Assembly (NCBI GenBank): GCA_039654915.1
Contig: CM077597.1
Span: 35,252,001 to 35,316,000 of the forward strand
Direction: 5' to 3'
From: Aquilaria yunnanensis
Lineage: Eukaryota; Streptophyta; Magnoliopsida; Malvales; Thymelaeaceae
Length of the DNA stretch: 64,000 nucleotides
Below, piece by piece: positions 24,930 to 36,103 of the stretch (position 1 is its first letter; each line of letters begins with the position of its first letter). The notes below the pieces were generated by a model, which had not been told where the DNA came from, did no database searches, and was given only the letters and a program-made list of their open reading frames with translations. Position numbers and translations under genes: made by a program.

Positions 24930-27100
24930 TCTAGGATTTTGGCTTTTGATGATCGTGTCACTACATGGACTTCCTATTCCTCCCAATTTGGTCGATGAAC
25001 ACCTCATTGATATGTTGCCTTGGCATTTTTCAGGCCAAAGGGCATTCACACATAACAGAATGTGTCTTCATTGGTTATGAAGTATATTTTCTCTTCATCG
25101 ACAGGATTAATCCAAATTTGGTAGTATCTACTAAATGCATCCAAGAAACTTTGCATTTTATATTTCAGAGTCAAGTCAACCATTCTATCAATAGAAGGTA
25201 AAACATAATAATCCTTTGGGCAAGCATCATGGACTTTGATGAAGTCTATGCATAGCCAACATCTGCCACTTTGCTCTTTCATAGATATCTATGTTACTTA
25301 CCTAATCTAGATATTTTACTTCCCCTATAACCCCATCTCCAAGTGTCGTTGAACTTTTTGTTTAACAAAGGCTTTTTTTTTAAGGTTGATGTTATATTTT
25401 TTTCTACCTAATAGGTAGCACATTGGGATCTGCTTTAAAGTTATGTTGGATGATTTTTAGACTTATATTGGGCATATTTTTTTGTGAGTATGCAAAAGAA
25501 TCTTTATTCTAAAGAAATGAAGAAACAAGTTGGGTTTTCTCTTTTTAGACATATGCTTCTTGATTTTGGTACTTTAGCCAGAAATCAAATTTAAGCTCTT
25601 AGTCTCCATCTCTTCACACTTATCCTTACTGACTCTAGAAAAAGGTTCATAAACTCTACAAGAAGGTTGAGTGTCAGAAGTGTGCATAAATCTTGCTTGG
25701 TGTTTGTCATGCCTTTGAGAACATTTTCCCCACTTTGGCTTGATCAATGTAGATATCTGCCTCCCCCTGCCCTACTTTAACTTTCACTGTTAGGTACTTA
25801 ACATCCAACCTCAAGTGCAACTTCTCTTGTGTCTTCCTTTTAAAGATGGCATTGTAATTAAGGAGATTGTACATCAATTTTTTTCTTCCTTGTCATGGCC
25901 AAAGCAAATAGTTCAACTTTATCCTTCATCGGCTTTTGTCACAATGGGCAACTCCCCTAGACCAACTCTAAAGGTAAGTGATGACATCAGCTTCAGCTTT
26001 GCTTGGAAGATGCCAAGCTCAAGAGAAGATGAGCAAATTAGGACATTGGCATTAGAGCCAGATCACAAAAGACCGTCTTTCGATCCCAAAACTAAATTTG
26101 GGCCATAATTAAAAAATGATCATTAGGAGGAAATTTGATGTTTGACCCATCATGACATGTTAGTCAGTGCATTACACTATCAAATTTCATTACTACTATC
26201 TTGCACCTTTTTCTTTTCCTCTCAACCTAGTGGATTCTGGTGGTGACTGTATGGATGACTCTAGCTAATGACATTCCTTGGTGTCATGGCCGTGATCCTA
26301 GTGGAATTGGCAATTCTTCTTGAGATCCCTTTTGTTTTTTTAGGACAATGGATTTGGGCATTTAACACATCCTTTATTTTTTAGGGGCATAAGAGCGTTG
26401 GCCCTTGACGTTTTTAGGGGAAAGAAAGAGGATTTCTTTCCTCTATAATTCTAAGGTTGCCAACTTCCCGTCCCCTATAGCTAAGGTTGGTTCATCAGCA
26501 TTTTAGATCCTTGGCCTTCATATGTTGGACCACCTATCCGGAGTTCATCAGATGTCATGTGTTGTCCTACTCTCCTATAGAACTATCCCAGGGTGTCTAG
26601 AGTGTCATTTAAGAATTTGTACAACAATTAAGAATCACACAGAAGTCCCCATATCTTATAGGTATCTTAAGATAAGAATCTGCATTATTGATGCCTTCTA
26701 ATTAAAATGCTCCACATTGTTCCTCTAGGTTATGTAAAACATCTGGATGGCCATGTTCACTATTGTGTGACTTTCGATGAACTGCTGAGTGAAGGTGGTG
26801 GAATGGTTCTGGAAGCTTGAAAAATAGCCAGGTGAAGGTGAACTATACAAAGTGGTGGTAAGTCAAAAAAAGGTTGCCTCAAAGCACTAACACAAGGTAC
26901 CATCATCTTCCCTCCACAATACTTTGTGAGATGTGCTTAGCGATCACCTATCCCATTGTATGACTCCAAGCATGCACCTGAAGTCACTTGGTATGTGTGT
27001 GTTACCAATCTCATGAGTAAAGGGAGCTTCAACAGCTATTGGGACCTTTGAAAGATTCGAACAAATGGGCTTTCTGGAAACTCACTTTTCTACTCAATTA
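24930..27100 (-). pseudogene. Heavily decayed Tat-clade gag-pol
   Basis: Minus-strand remnants in the correct order. Gag core is near 26830-26690 (FTQQFIESHT-like, IQMFY). A second gag block lies near 26590-26500 (QFYRRVGQHMTSDEL, compare EFYRRAEQHMTAEEL in element B). The gag C-terminal motif is near 26330-26270 (NCQFH.DHGHDTKEC). A protease remnant is near 26060 (SGSNANVL, compare DGSNADVL). RT follows at 25282-24960 (CIDFIKVHDACPKDYY, SFLDAFSRYYQI, then MPFGLKNAKATYQ). Stops and frameshifts are frequent, so this is a much older relative of elements A and B. No LTRs of its own could be assigned. Confidence 0.75.
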
Positions 27101-27649
27101 AGCCTTTTAAGGAGTTGTTCCATGAGCATGTTGTTCATAAAAAAGTCCTCTCTTTATTGACTGGCATCTAGTTTGGGCAAATAATAGTACCTTTTTGGTG
27201 AGTAACTTTTCTGAAGAATAGAATGGCTCTTGCGCCAAGGAAATCAATGCTACCTAGAAGAGGAACGATGCTTTTTCCAACTACTTTTGTAGCCACGAAG
27301 GGGAGTTTTCCCGAGGAAGGTACTTCATTAGTGCTCTCATTCAAGTCATCTTTTCAAGAAGAATAAGGCACTTGACTAATGGGCACCTATGGTTGAGTAT
27401 CTTTCTGGGCAGACATGGCTTGCCCCAAGTATTGCTCAAGTTATTGTGTCATTTACATGATAATGGAGCATTGAAAGTAATGTAGAAACCCCATAATCAT
27501 GGTAGGGGGTCGCTCCTCTTCAAGGACAGAGGTGCCTTCAGGAAGAGTAGGATTTACCTCCATTGAGGGATTAGGAAGGGCCTTATCCTTAAAGCTACAT
27601 GTAAAGGCTCTCCTAGTATTTACTCTATCTTGAATGTCGAGGTAAGTAA
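27101..27649. other. Unassigned sequence, probably retrotransposon-derived
   Basis: Lies upstream (in minus-strand sense) of the decayed Tat gag. It may be its gag leader or 5' region; no motif can be named. Confidence 0.35.
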
Positions 27650-30060
27650 ATCCCAAGTTTTTTTTCTCAAATAAGTTTTATTAAGCAAGGAAAGCAAGCT
27701 AAGTAAGGTTAAATTGAGTTCTAAAGTGTAATTGGCACCTAAAGGGCAAGAAGGGCAAGTAATTTTGGCCCAAGTTAGTGGCATGACCATAATTTCAGTA
27801 AAATTAGGTTCATGCAAGTGTTTTGAGCTATTTGATTTAATACCATAAGTGTTTAAATCCATTTAAACCAAAAGGAAAAGTTAAGGGTGAAAATGCACTA
27901 AGTGAGAAGTTAAGCTGTTATCTCTTATAATAGTTTAAGTGGCCTAAGGGAAAAGTGTTTGGATAAGAAAAACCTTTCTTTGGGACCAAGGGGTGATGGT
28001 GTGGGAAGTGTTTAAGTGGCCTAAGTGATGCAAAGTTAAGTTTGAGGGCCAACGTGTCAAATGGAAGAGAGGTTGGCTATATAAGTGGAGGATATGACAC
28101 TATTCATCATCTCCCCTATTTGCCATTTTCATGGTTCTCTCTCCTCCATAGCTCTCCACCTTCAAAGCTCCCATTATAGCCAAAATTTCATTGAAAATTG
28201 AAGGTCCTAAAGCTATCCCAATAAGCTTTTAGCTCATTTTTGGTGGATTTGGTGCATTTGGAATTATTCTTGCAAATTTTTGGTTCAAACCCTAAGGTAA
28301 ACGTCTTTGATCCTTGTGGGCTATCTGTAAGCTTGTTAAATGGTTAGAAATGGTCTTAATTTTGTGCCCTTGGTGTCTAATTTGGTTGAATTCAAGCTTG
28401 AGACTCAAAGGAACTCTATGGAGTTCAAGTGTGCTTGTTGCTTGTTTCTTGCTTTAAGGATGATTTGAGGTAAGGAATTTAAGTTAATTTAGTTCAAATA
28501 ATAGATAGAAATGTAGTATTATGAGTGGGAATGAAGTGGAAACAAGACGCATGTGAATTGGCATTAGGATGGGAAAGTTTAAGCAAGTTTTGTGGAAGTT
28601 CACACATTGTCGCACAATGTTGTAGTGCATTGGCGACGCATTGCCATTGGCGACGCGTTGCCATTTGGTGATGCATCCTTATTAGATGTCAGGATTCCAG
28701 AGTGTTGATAACTTTGGTGACACATCACCGATGACGTCACTAAGGCATTAGTCCCTCAAGCTCGGGGCATCCTAAGAATGTCTTAAAATCTCGGTTATCA
28801 TCCTTAGGCTAATTTAATATGTTTCTTAGCCTCAGTTAGGTCAAGAACTCATTCTTAAGTTAGGGACATTATTTAGGTGGTAGGTAAGTGGTATGGTTAA
28901 GGTGGGGTAAGGAATGGTCACTAAGGAACTTAAAGTGCTTAAGTTGCTAAGGGAGCACTAAGGGGATTAAGGTGGGTTTCACTCTTTGTTGGCCCAAGTG
29001 GGAGGTCTTAGAGCTTTGGGCAATCAAAAGGAAACCTAAGAGGATCCCAACCAAACTTTATGGTTTGGTAAGTAAGACACAAAAGAGCCCTAAGCTAAGC
29101 TCGAAGAGCTTGGTAAGTTGAACCACATAAGGCAAACACCCTGCACAATAGGTTAAGGGAAGAGATGGGTAAGGAAGGAGTAAGTGATGACTTACTCTAA
29201 ATAACTCATCAGTGGTAGGCAAGGGTTGAATAAGTGGTGACTTACTCTAGGACACCCGTAAGAGGGCTTCATGGGGTTAGTTAAATGCTAGCATAAGAGA
29301 CAAGGGCCACTAACCAAGTACCCCAGCCGTATGAACTCATGGCAAGTCTAGCACCTATGCGTGTAAGGAAGTCTCAAGTGCATTTGCATGTGCATATTTC
29401 ATTCATTCATCCACCCATCCATAATTTTCATTGTTTGTTGTTGTTCTTATCCTAGTTTCTGGTAGCGTTGTTGATTGCTTTCTTTGCTTTGTATGTTATA
29501 TATATATTTGTATGTTTGTTGTGCCTTGCAAGCTTGCATTTATTTCCCCTAACAGGTACTGAATCCCTTACTGAGTACTTTAGAGTACTCACCCCTTAAA
29601 TGTTGTGCAGGTTTAAGCAAACTAGTTGGGCTTAATAGTTGGGAAGGAGTAACTATTAAAGCTAGGTTTTATTGGTTTAAAGGTATTCTCTAAGTAAGAA
29701 ACTTTGTGTTTCTAGTTTACTTATGGTAGAAGCTAGTACTAACCAAAGTGTTTGCCTTATAGTTTGAGGCTAAATGAGTACAAGGAAAGTGTGGCTCATC
29801 ACTTGAAGCTAGCTTACTTGGGTGAAGAGCTAAGGATGGATTTTAGTAGACATAAGTTGCTTCTTCTAAATCTATGGTATTTTCATACAATGAGATTGCT
29901 TCTACTGGTGTCCATTGGTGTGTATAACACTAGGGTTACATTTGGGTGCATATAAGTTTGAGATGTATTATACAGTTGTTACTTGAAGTTAAAGCAACTA
30001 AAGTTTTATGTCTTGGCTTGTTTTGAATTATGTTTTTGTTAACTACCACATCACTATTTT
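27650..30060 (+). repeat. LTR-like block with TATA box, borders undefined
   Basis: Non-coding, with a TATATAA box at 28078-28084 followed by a CT-rich leader (28110-28170), a GCGACGCGTTGCC-type inverted-repeat-rich segment near 28630-28720, and TACTGAGTACTTTAGAGTACTCACC..TTGTGCAGG near 29570-29612. This order resembles the block at 16960 and Tekay-type LTRs generally. No TG..CA ends or TSD could be fixed. Confidence 0.4.
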
Positions 30061-30367
30061 CATTAATATTTTAATTTAATTGTTATCGTATAGCCAGGAC
30101 AATGCATGCATATTTCGTATACAAAGTAGCCTAAGTAACAAGTTGCACGTAAAGATTTAAGATACTTCACGAGTAATAACTAGCCAAATGTAACCTAAAG
30201 AGGATTATAGTTCCTAAAGAGCCTACCAGTGTTAGCAATTTAGTGCACTGGAGCCTTATTCCGCCACACTACGTGTTGTCACTACTACAATCTGTGTCTG
30301 GGTTCCCACTAATGATGACAGTTGATGCCTTTCATCTTCTCTCTTGAGTGTGGTCGACATATTTGAT
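30061..30367. other. Unassigned stretch before the solo LTR
   Basis: No coding motif or repeat recognised in this interval. Confidence 0.4.
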
Positions 30368-30372
30368 GTAGC

Positions 30373-31812
30373 TATAGGGTTTTGGGCGCTAAACAAGAAC
30401 GGTGGAAACTAACCGAAACCATCTAGGATCCAAGTGAAACGGAGTAAATCAAGTGTTAAAAAATTTTATACCTAGTTAGCTGACATCTCACACACAACTG
30501 TTAAGTCGAATCACAAACTTGAACAATTGACGTGTTCAAGCTCTTTACAGTATTCACACAAACCACTTTGATCAACACACCTCCACCAGGTTCCAGCAGG
30601 TGAATTCCTCTTGCACCCGCAGTGTTAGCTTATGTCCTACGAGGAAAGGTAAGAAGAGAGTGCAACTAGAACTTTTCAAAGCCGTTCTAATTTCATCCTT
30701 AGGGAGGCTAGGGCTTGAAAATCCTTACTATATGATGTATTTATATTGAGGCTTAACACCCAAGCCTATTAGGTTTCAAAACCCTAGTCCAACTAGGCCT
30801 AATTTCGGGCTTCACAATGGCTTAACCTTTGGGCCAATTATTAATCTGAAACTATCATGACATCAAAACCAAAAAATCTGGCTCATGCACTCAAATAATC
30901 CAATTGGCTCTATTTGTGCAACCCAATAGGCTCTTATCACAATGGCAGTGATCATAAATAACATTTACGATCATAAACAACATTTACGATCATAAACAAT
31001 AAGCGGTGTCTAGCAGGACATCATTGTTATTAAAGTGACAAGATAGTTGATGATTTGACAAGACCTTTATGATCATTATTCGTATATGTCATTGTCCATT
31101 TGTCCAAGATGTTAAGACCAAGTGTGAGACCTGGAATGTGCTATTCTCGTACAGCCTATTCTAAGGTTTCTTGATTACCAAGTAAATTGACTAAAACTGA
31201 TGACATTAATATCCCATATCAACTCATCCAAGCATGACCATGCATTTTCTCAATCTCATTCAATCAAGGGGCTCAACGATATCACTTCTATTACATAGGA
31301 GGGACAAATCACTTCTTGATCATAGAAAACCCTCCACATGATATGTGACATACCTAATGACTACCTTCATATTTACTCAGTTATGAGCAATAAAGGAAAG
31401 TATCAAAGTATGTGACTCACATGTAGGGAACCTTGACAACCTTAGGTCAAAGGACTACATATACCATGATCACTATGAAAATCACTTATGACACTCATAT
31501 AACGATCCATGTAACGTTCTTGTGGTGGCTCGATCCAGTCTACAAGTTCTTCAACTTGTACCCATATATAGACTACATATCTCATATTAGTCTTCAACAT
31601 ACTAGTCTTTATAAATTGTTGCAACTCACTCTACAATAATACTAGACTAAAAACATTTAAGAATACTATTATTCTAGGGTTATTATTATGCTTGAGTCAC
31701 ATAGAAACAAAACAACAAACACAAGTACTGGAATAATGCCTCAATAAAATATCATGACTCAATGTGTAAAATACAATCATCTCATGCTTGGTTTTCGAGC
31801 ACAACACTAACA
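30373..31812 (-). mobile_element. Solo LTR (1440 bp), minus orientation
   Basis: Reverse-complement homologue of 57974-59382. In its own orientation it starts TGTTAGTGTTGT (plus-strand ..CACTAACA, ending at 31812) and ends ACCCTATA, where the other copy has ACCCTACA, so one terminal base is mutated. Candidate TSD GTAGC (30368-30372) and ATAGC (31813-31817) match at 4 of 5 positions. No internal region is present. Confidence 0.82.
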
Positions 31813-32439
31813 ATAGCTGTAGTGGGTATCCAAAATGAGTAGCCTAAAATGGCAAAGAAAGGAGCTAAAGGTACCTCAGAGTTTTTCAAGGGGAACTTGA
31901 TATTCTTAAGTCAATGGAGTATAGAGGAGTTTGAGGCAAGTAAGGCAAGGGCTAGATGAAGGAGCTAGGCAACCTTGGAGTCGAGAGCTACTTGATATTT
32001 ATATGTTACGGGGAGATAAGGCCATTACATGACTACCGGGACTAGGTAGAATATGCGTCCAACTGTATCTAAATTTCTAGAGGCCTTACCAATACAAGCC
32101 CCATGCCAACTATTGTTCTGACATTTGAGACTGCACTTTGGCAGTGTTACCTGGCATATAGGTGTAACGGCGTATTTATGGTCCCATAATGGAACTAGGT
32201 AAGGAATGGCCGATGTGCAAATGCTAAGGTAGGGGCCAATTTAGTGTTGTATGAAGGTCATCTCTAGTGTTCCCTTGGTGTAACCAAACTATCATCCACA
32301 TGTGTAGGTTGAGACCCTCGTTAAGGATAACATTTGAGGTTCTTAGCAATTTGAGAGCATATAGCCAATGTCCCCCATCGACTTTTGAGGTCATCTTTGA
32401 GGTGCCTTGGTTGCTGTCGGCTTGAGGATCGTCGAAGGT
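31813..32439. other. Unassigned sequence upstream of the LINE remnant
   Basis: No confident motif. Its right end may include further decayed LINE RT sequence, because MSCLIVPKT-like residues begin near 32470. Confidence 0.35.
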
Positions 32440-33617
32440 ACGTGAGTACCTTGGCCATCACTACCTTTTTTATGAGTTGTCTTATTGTGCCGAAGACAAT
32501 TGTCCAAGAATTACGTTCGTGATACCTAAATTTTTTTTTGGAGCCACCAATCGGAATATATATACAGCCATTAATTGGTGCTCCTGGACTAGCATGAGTC
32601 ACTCTAAATTAAATGGGGGCCAAGGCTTTTGGGACTTTGAGGCTTTAATGTTGCATTCTTAGGCAAACAATGTTGGCACTTATTATTGAATCCAAAATCC
32701 TCGGTTTCTTGGGTTATGAAAGGAAACCATTACCCTGAGTTACCTTAGCTATATAGTAGCGACGTTTCACCCTCATTCGAAGCATGGCAAACCATGTTAG
32801 CAGGTTATAGCCTCTTACGTGCTGGAGGTTTATGGTGAATAGGAGATGGGGCTTCGATTAGTGTTTGGTATGGCAAATGGGCTTATTTGCCCTTGATGTC
32901 TTATTAGTTACAATTCCAAACCCAAATATGGAAAATTGGACAATTGCTGATTTCTTCTTACTCGATGGGTTTGGAACGTGGAAGGAATATTGGCCTGTCG
33001 AGTGTCGACATATGTTTCACCCTGTGATGTCTCGCATATCATCCAAATCCTAATCAATTCTGAGACATTTTCACTTGGTTGGTGAGTCAAAAGGAGTTTA
33101 TACAGTGTGCTTGGGTTTTCATTTGTAGTATAATCTCTTAAACTTCGATCTAGGAGCATCATTCCTGGAACAATCAAGACGGCGAGCATTATGGCATCTG
33201 AAACTTCTGCCTGAATTATAGAATTTTTAGTAGTGCGCAATCTCTGATAGACTACCTACTCATGTTACTTTGAGGTAATGTCATATTATCGATTAGCGTT
33301 TTGTGATACTAAGTCTGAATCTATAGAGCACATTGTATTTTTTTGCCCATTCACACAGATCATGCTCAACGAGTTTGGTTTACATGTGCTTCAGATTAAT
33401 ATTTCTCAAACATTGGACATCTTTTGCATTGCTAGTAAAATTTTAACTGAGAGTGAATGCCATAGTTTTCATATCATTAACTGGCATGTATGGTGAAATC
33501 GCAACAAGTTTGCCTTCGATTGTGCACGCTACACTTCTCAGGCATTCATGTGGTGGTAAGGGATTCGTCTTCTTCCGCCCTGTTGATAGTCTTGTGCAAC
33601 ATTCTTTGCGTTCAATG
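32440..33617 (+). pseudogene. LINE ORF2 remnant, first part (RT C-terminus, zf-RVT, start of RNase H linker)
   Basis: Plus-strand remnant of a plant L1-type LINE. Recognisable in order: MSCLIVPKTIVQELRS-like (about 32475), FFFGATNRN..INWCSW-like (about 32540), SKLNGGQGFWDFEAL (about 32605), AGYSLLRAGGLW.IGDGASI (about 32800), LWHLKLLPEL (about 33190), and the zinc-binding RT-associated segment ESIEHIVFFCPF (about 33305) with its H-x4-C pair, then NRNKFAFDC (about 33500). Frameshifts and stops are numerous. The sequence stops exactly at the CAATG target site of element A and resumes at 55757, so this is one LINE split by a 22-kb insertion. Confidence 0.8.
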
Positions 33618-34474
33618 TGATAGCCAAAGTCTATCGCCTCTATCTAGCCGCACTCCCTGTCACAAGAATGGCCAGAAGAAAACTGGCGCTACCCGAGAAA
33701 AGGTGGGATCATACACCTCGGGAGATAGCCGAAGAGCTCCGAGCTCGGCATGCCAGGAAACATGAGGATACTACTAGGCCCCCAAGGTTGTCAACAGATC
33801 ACCTTCGGGAAAGAGGCACCAGCTATTGTGGGCCGAACATGATCTTTCCGAAGGTGAAACTCCCTGAAGCTGGGAACCCCCGAACTGAGGGTATTCTCCC
33901 GAAGAGGCACCGTCCGTACCAGAGGACGACCTCGCCCAGGGACCTCGGGAGTACGGCAGGAGCATTTAAGGAAGCCTCTGACATGTTGCCCACAGACATC
34001 ACAAGTCACCTCAAACGGCGCCCTAACACGTCGACGCCATCAAAGTCACATCATGGCCCGTCTCGGCTCAAGGCTCAAGGGGCCTGCCACCGGCTACTTG
34101 CCCCCTACGCCCAGAAATTCAGGAACATCTGACCGTACACATGTCAAGATCTGAACGGGCTAGGCACTCCTATAAATACCAGGGAATACACCCTGGCAAA
34201 AGGCGGGCAAAGATCCTGACTCCCCACTCTGAGAAAGTACTACCAGGCGAGTTCACTGAACCCCTCAGTGCTATTTCCTCTGCCTTCTCTCAGCACCACT
34301 GACTTGGGCGTCGGAGGCTCCTCCCCGGAAAAACACCCCGGGGACCTCCTAACACACTTTTTCTGAGCATCTCAGGTATTCTACCTCAGGCGAAACGGCC
34401 ACCAGGCGTTCTTCCTCTCCGGGAGTCCCTCCATCAGTCACCATGACTACCAACGATGAAGCCCCCGGGCATCA
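33618..34474 (+). repeat. 5' LTR of element A (857 bp)
   Basis: TGATAGCCAAAG..CCGGGCATCA. It contains the LTR promoter TATAAATA at 34171-34178 and an ATG at 34443 that opens the gag frame while still inside the LTR. Confidence 0.96.
34171..34178 (+). promoter_or_regulatory. TATA box of the element A 5' LTR
   Basis: TATAAATA, about 300 bp before the LTR end; the same box is at 55448-55455 in the 3' LTR. Transcription of gag-pol would start shortly downstream. Confidence 0.75.
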
Positions 34475-36103
34475 TTTGGCGCCGTCTGTGGGAAACCGCT
34501 CTGAGATTGCCATCGTTGAAACTCGGCATTCTAAGGACAAGGGACTCCCGAGGTCTCCGTCCGCGCCTGAGACACAACCGGCTGCTGAGCAAACACTCCC
34601 AGGGACTTCTGCGCCTGAGGAAGACCGCCCTCTAGTAGTCACTATGAGTTTTATGAGGGAGTTTCAGCGTTCGGTCGTGGCCAAAATGACACAGCAGATC
34701 GACCGAAGATGGTCACAGCAGACACAGGCCCAAAGACCCCCTCACCTGCAGGCCCTCGGGAGAAGAGTCAGAGGTCGACTCATCGCAGTTCGAGAAGCGT
34801 AGACCCGCGTGAAGAGTCGTCCACGGAGAATATACCCCTCGGGAAACGGCCTGTGGGACAAACTAGGTCCAAGCGACCGAAAGTCTCACAGCGAAGGAGT
34901 TCGTCGCCTGAGGCGAGGTCCCTGTCCCCTCAGCGCCAAACTCGCTCCCCGAAGAGGCGCTGACGATCTCCCTTCCCAGAGGAAGAGCCTAATGCCACAG
35001 TTCTCATGGAAAGAATACTAGCGCGGCTAGACAGGGTGGAAAAGTAGGTAGCTCGCAAACCCGTCTGGGACAGGCTCACGGAAGCCTTCTGCGAAGATGG
35101 GTCCCCGTTAACCCGGACCGTGGCCGAGGCAACCATGCCAGGCGACTTCAGGGTACCTCGGCTGGAGATTTATGATGGCCGCACTGATCCCCAGGCCCAT
35201 CTGACCAAGTACAGACGCAGCATGATAATGCATGGTGCTGATGACGCTACCATGTGTAAATGCTTCGAGGTCACCCTCACGGGACCAGCAACTGCGTGGT
35301 ACAACTCATTGCCACCAGAAGCCATCACTGAGTTCGAGGAGTTGTCCACGGCCTTCGCGCAACAATTTATTGGAAGCCGGCCAACGGCGAAGATGCCTGT
35401 TCAGATGTTCGACATAGAGCAGAGAAACGTAGAAACAATTCGAGACTACGTCGAAAGATTCAACAGGGAAGCTCTAAGTGTCCCGGACTTCCGGCCCAAA
35501 ATACGCATCCTCGCCATGACACGGGGCCTTCGGCGAGACTCACAGCTGTTTTATGAGTTCTCAAAGGACCCCCCGGACACCCTCGGAGAATTTTGCCGAA
35601 GGGCCGAACAGCACATGACTGCCGAGGAGCTGAGAATGGCTGGGCCGAAGTCCGGTCACAACCGCGCCGAATGGTCCAACCAGCAAGCCCGACATCCAAC
35701 CGAACAGGCGAGCCGACCTCGGAGGATGCGGGGAAGCAAACTTCAAAGCTTCACACCTCTGAGCACTACACGGACAAACATCCTTATGGCACTAGAAAGG
35801 CAGGGGACGCAAATTCGACGGCCAAGGGCCATCACCGCTGATAACAAGAAAAACGTCAAGAAGTTCTGCCAGTTTCATCGAGACCACGGCCACGACATCG
35901 AAGACTGCTTCCAACTGAAGAAGTACATTGAGTCGCTGATAAAACTCGGCCAACTTCAGAAATATCTGCGGATGCCTTCCCCAAAAGGAAGAAAAGATGA
36001 GGAAGAAAAGATGAGGAAGAAAGGGCCCAAGACAAGGACTATGACTCCGACAGACGGAGAAACAGAAGTCCGAAAAAGCGCCCTCCTCCTCCTGCAGGGG
36101 TGA
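34443..36103 (+). pseudogene. gag: gag of element A, broken
   Basis: Capsid polyprotein homologous to the gag part of element B. The frame opens at ATG 34443 within the LTR and crosses the PBS. Compared with B it has a 1-nt deletion between about 34730 and 34790, a TGA at 34961-34963 and a TAG at 35047-35049. It then runs open from 35120 through the gag core (EIYDGRTDPQAHL, FTQQF-like) to the C-terminal motif FCQFHRDHGHDIEDC near 35865. Near 36000-36030 a local near-duplication of an AAGATGAGGAAGAA unit shifts the frame, ending this frame at 36103. Confidence 0.88.
34477..34494 (+). other. Primer-binding site of element A
   Basis: TGGCGCCGTCTGTGGGAA, two bases after the 5' LTR. It is identical to the PBS of element B. 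The TGGCGCCG start is typical of Tat/Athila-group elements; I do not assign the tRNA with certainty. Confidence 0.85.

Noticed and set aside
28640..28720. Direct repeats with regular spacing that might be a CRISPR-like array.
   Set aside because: Short, irregular inverted and direct repeats within an LTR-like block of a plant genome; no constant repeat or spacer structure.
33490..34132. A 171-codon plus-strand frame at 33617-34132 that might be a gene.
   Set aside because: It covers the 5' LTR of element A; the matching 3' LTR has the corresponding frame interrupted or shifted, and no domain is visible.
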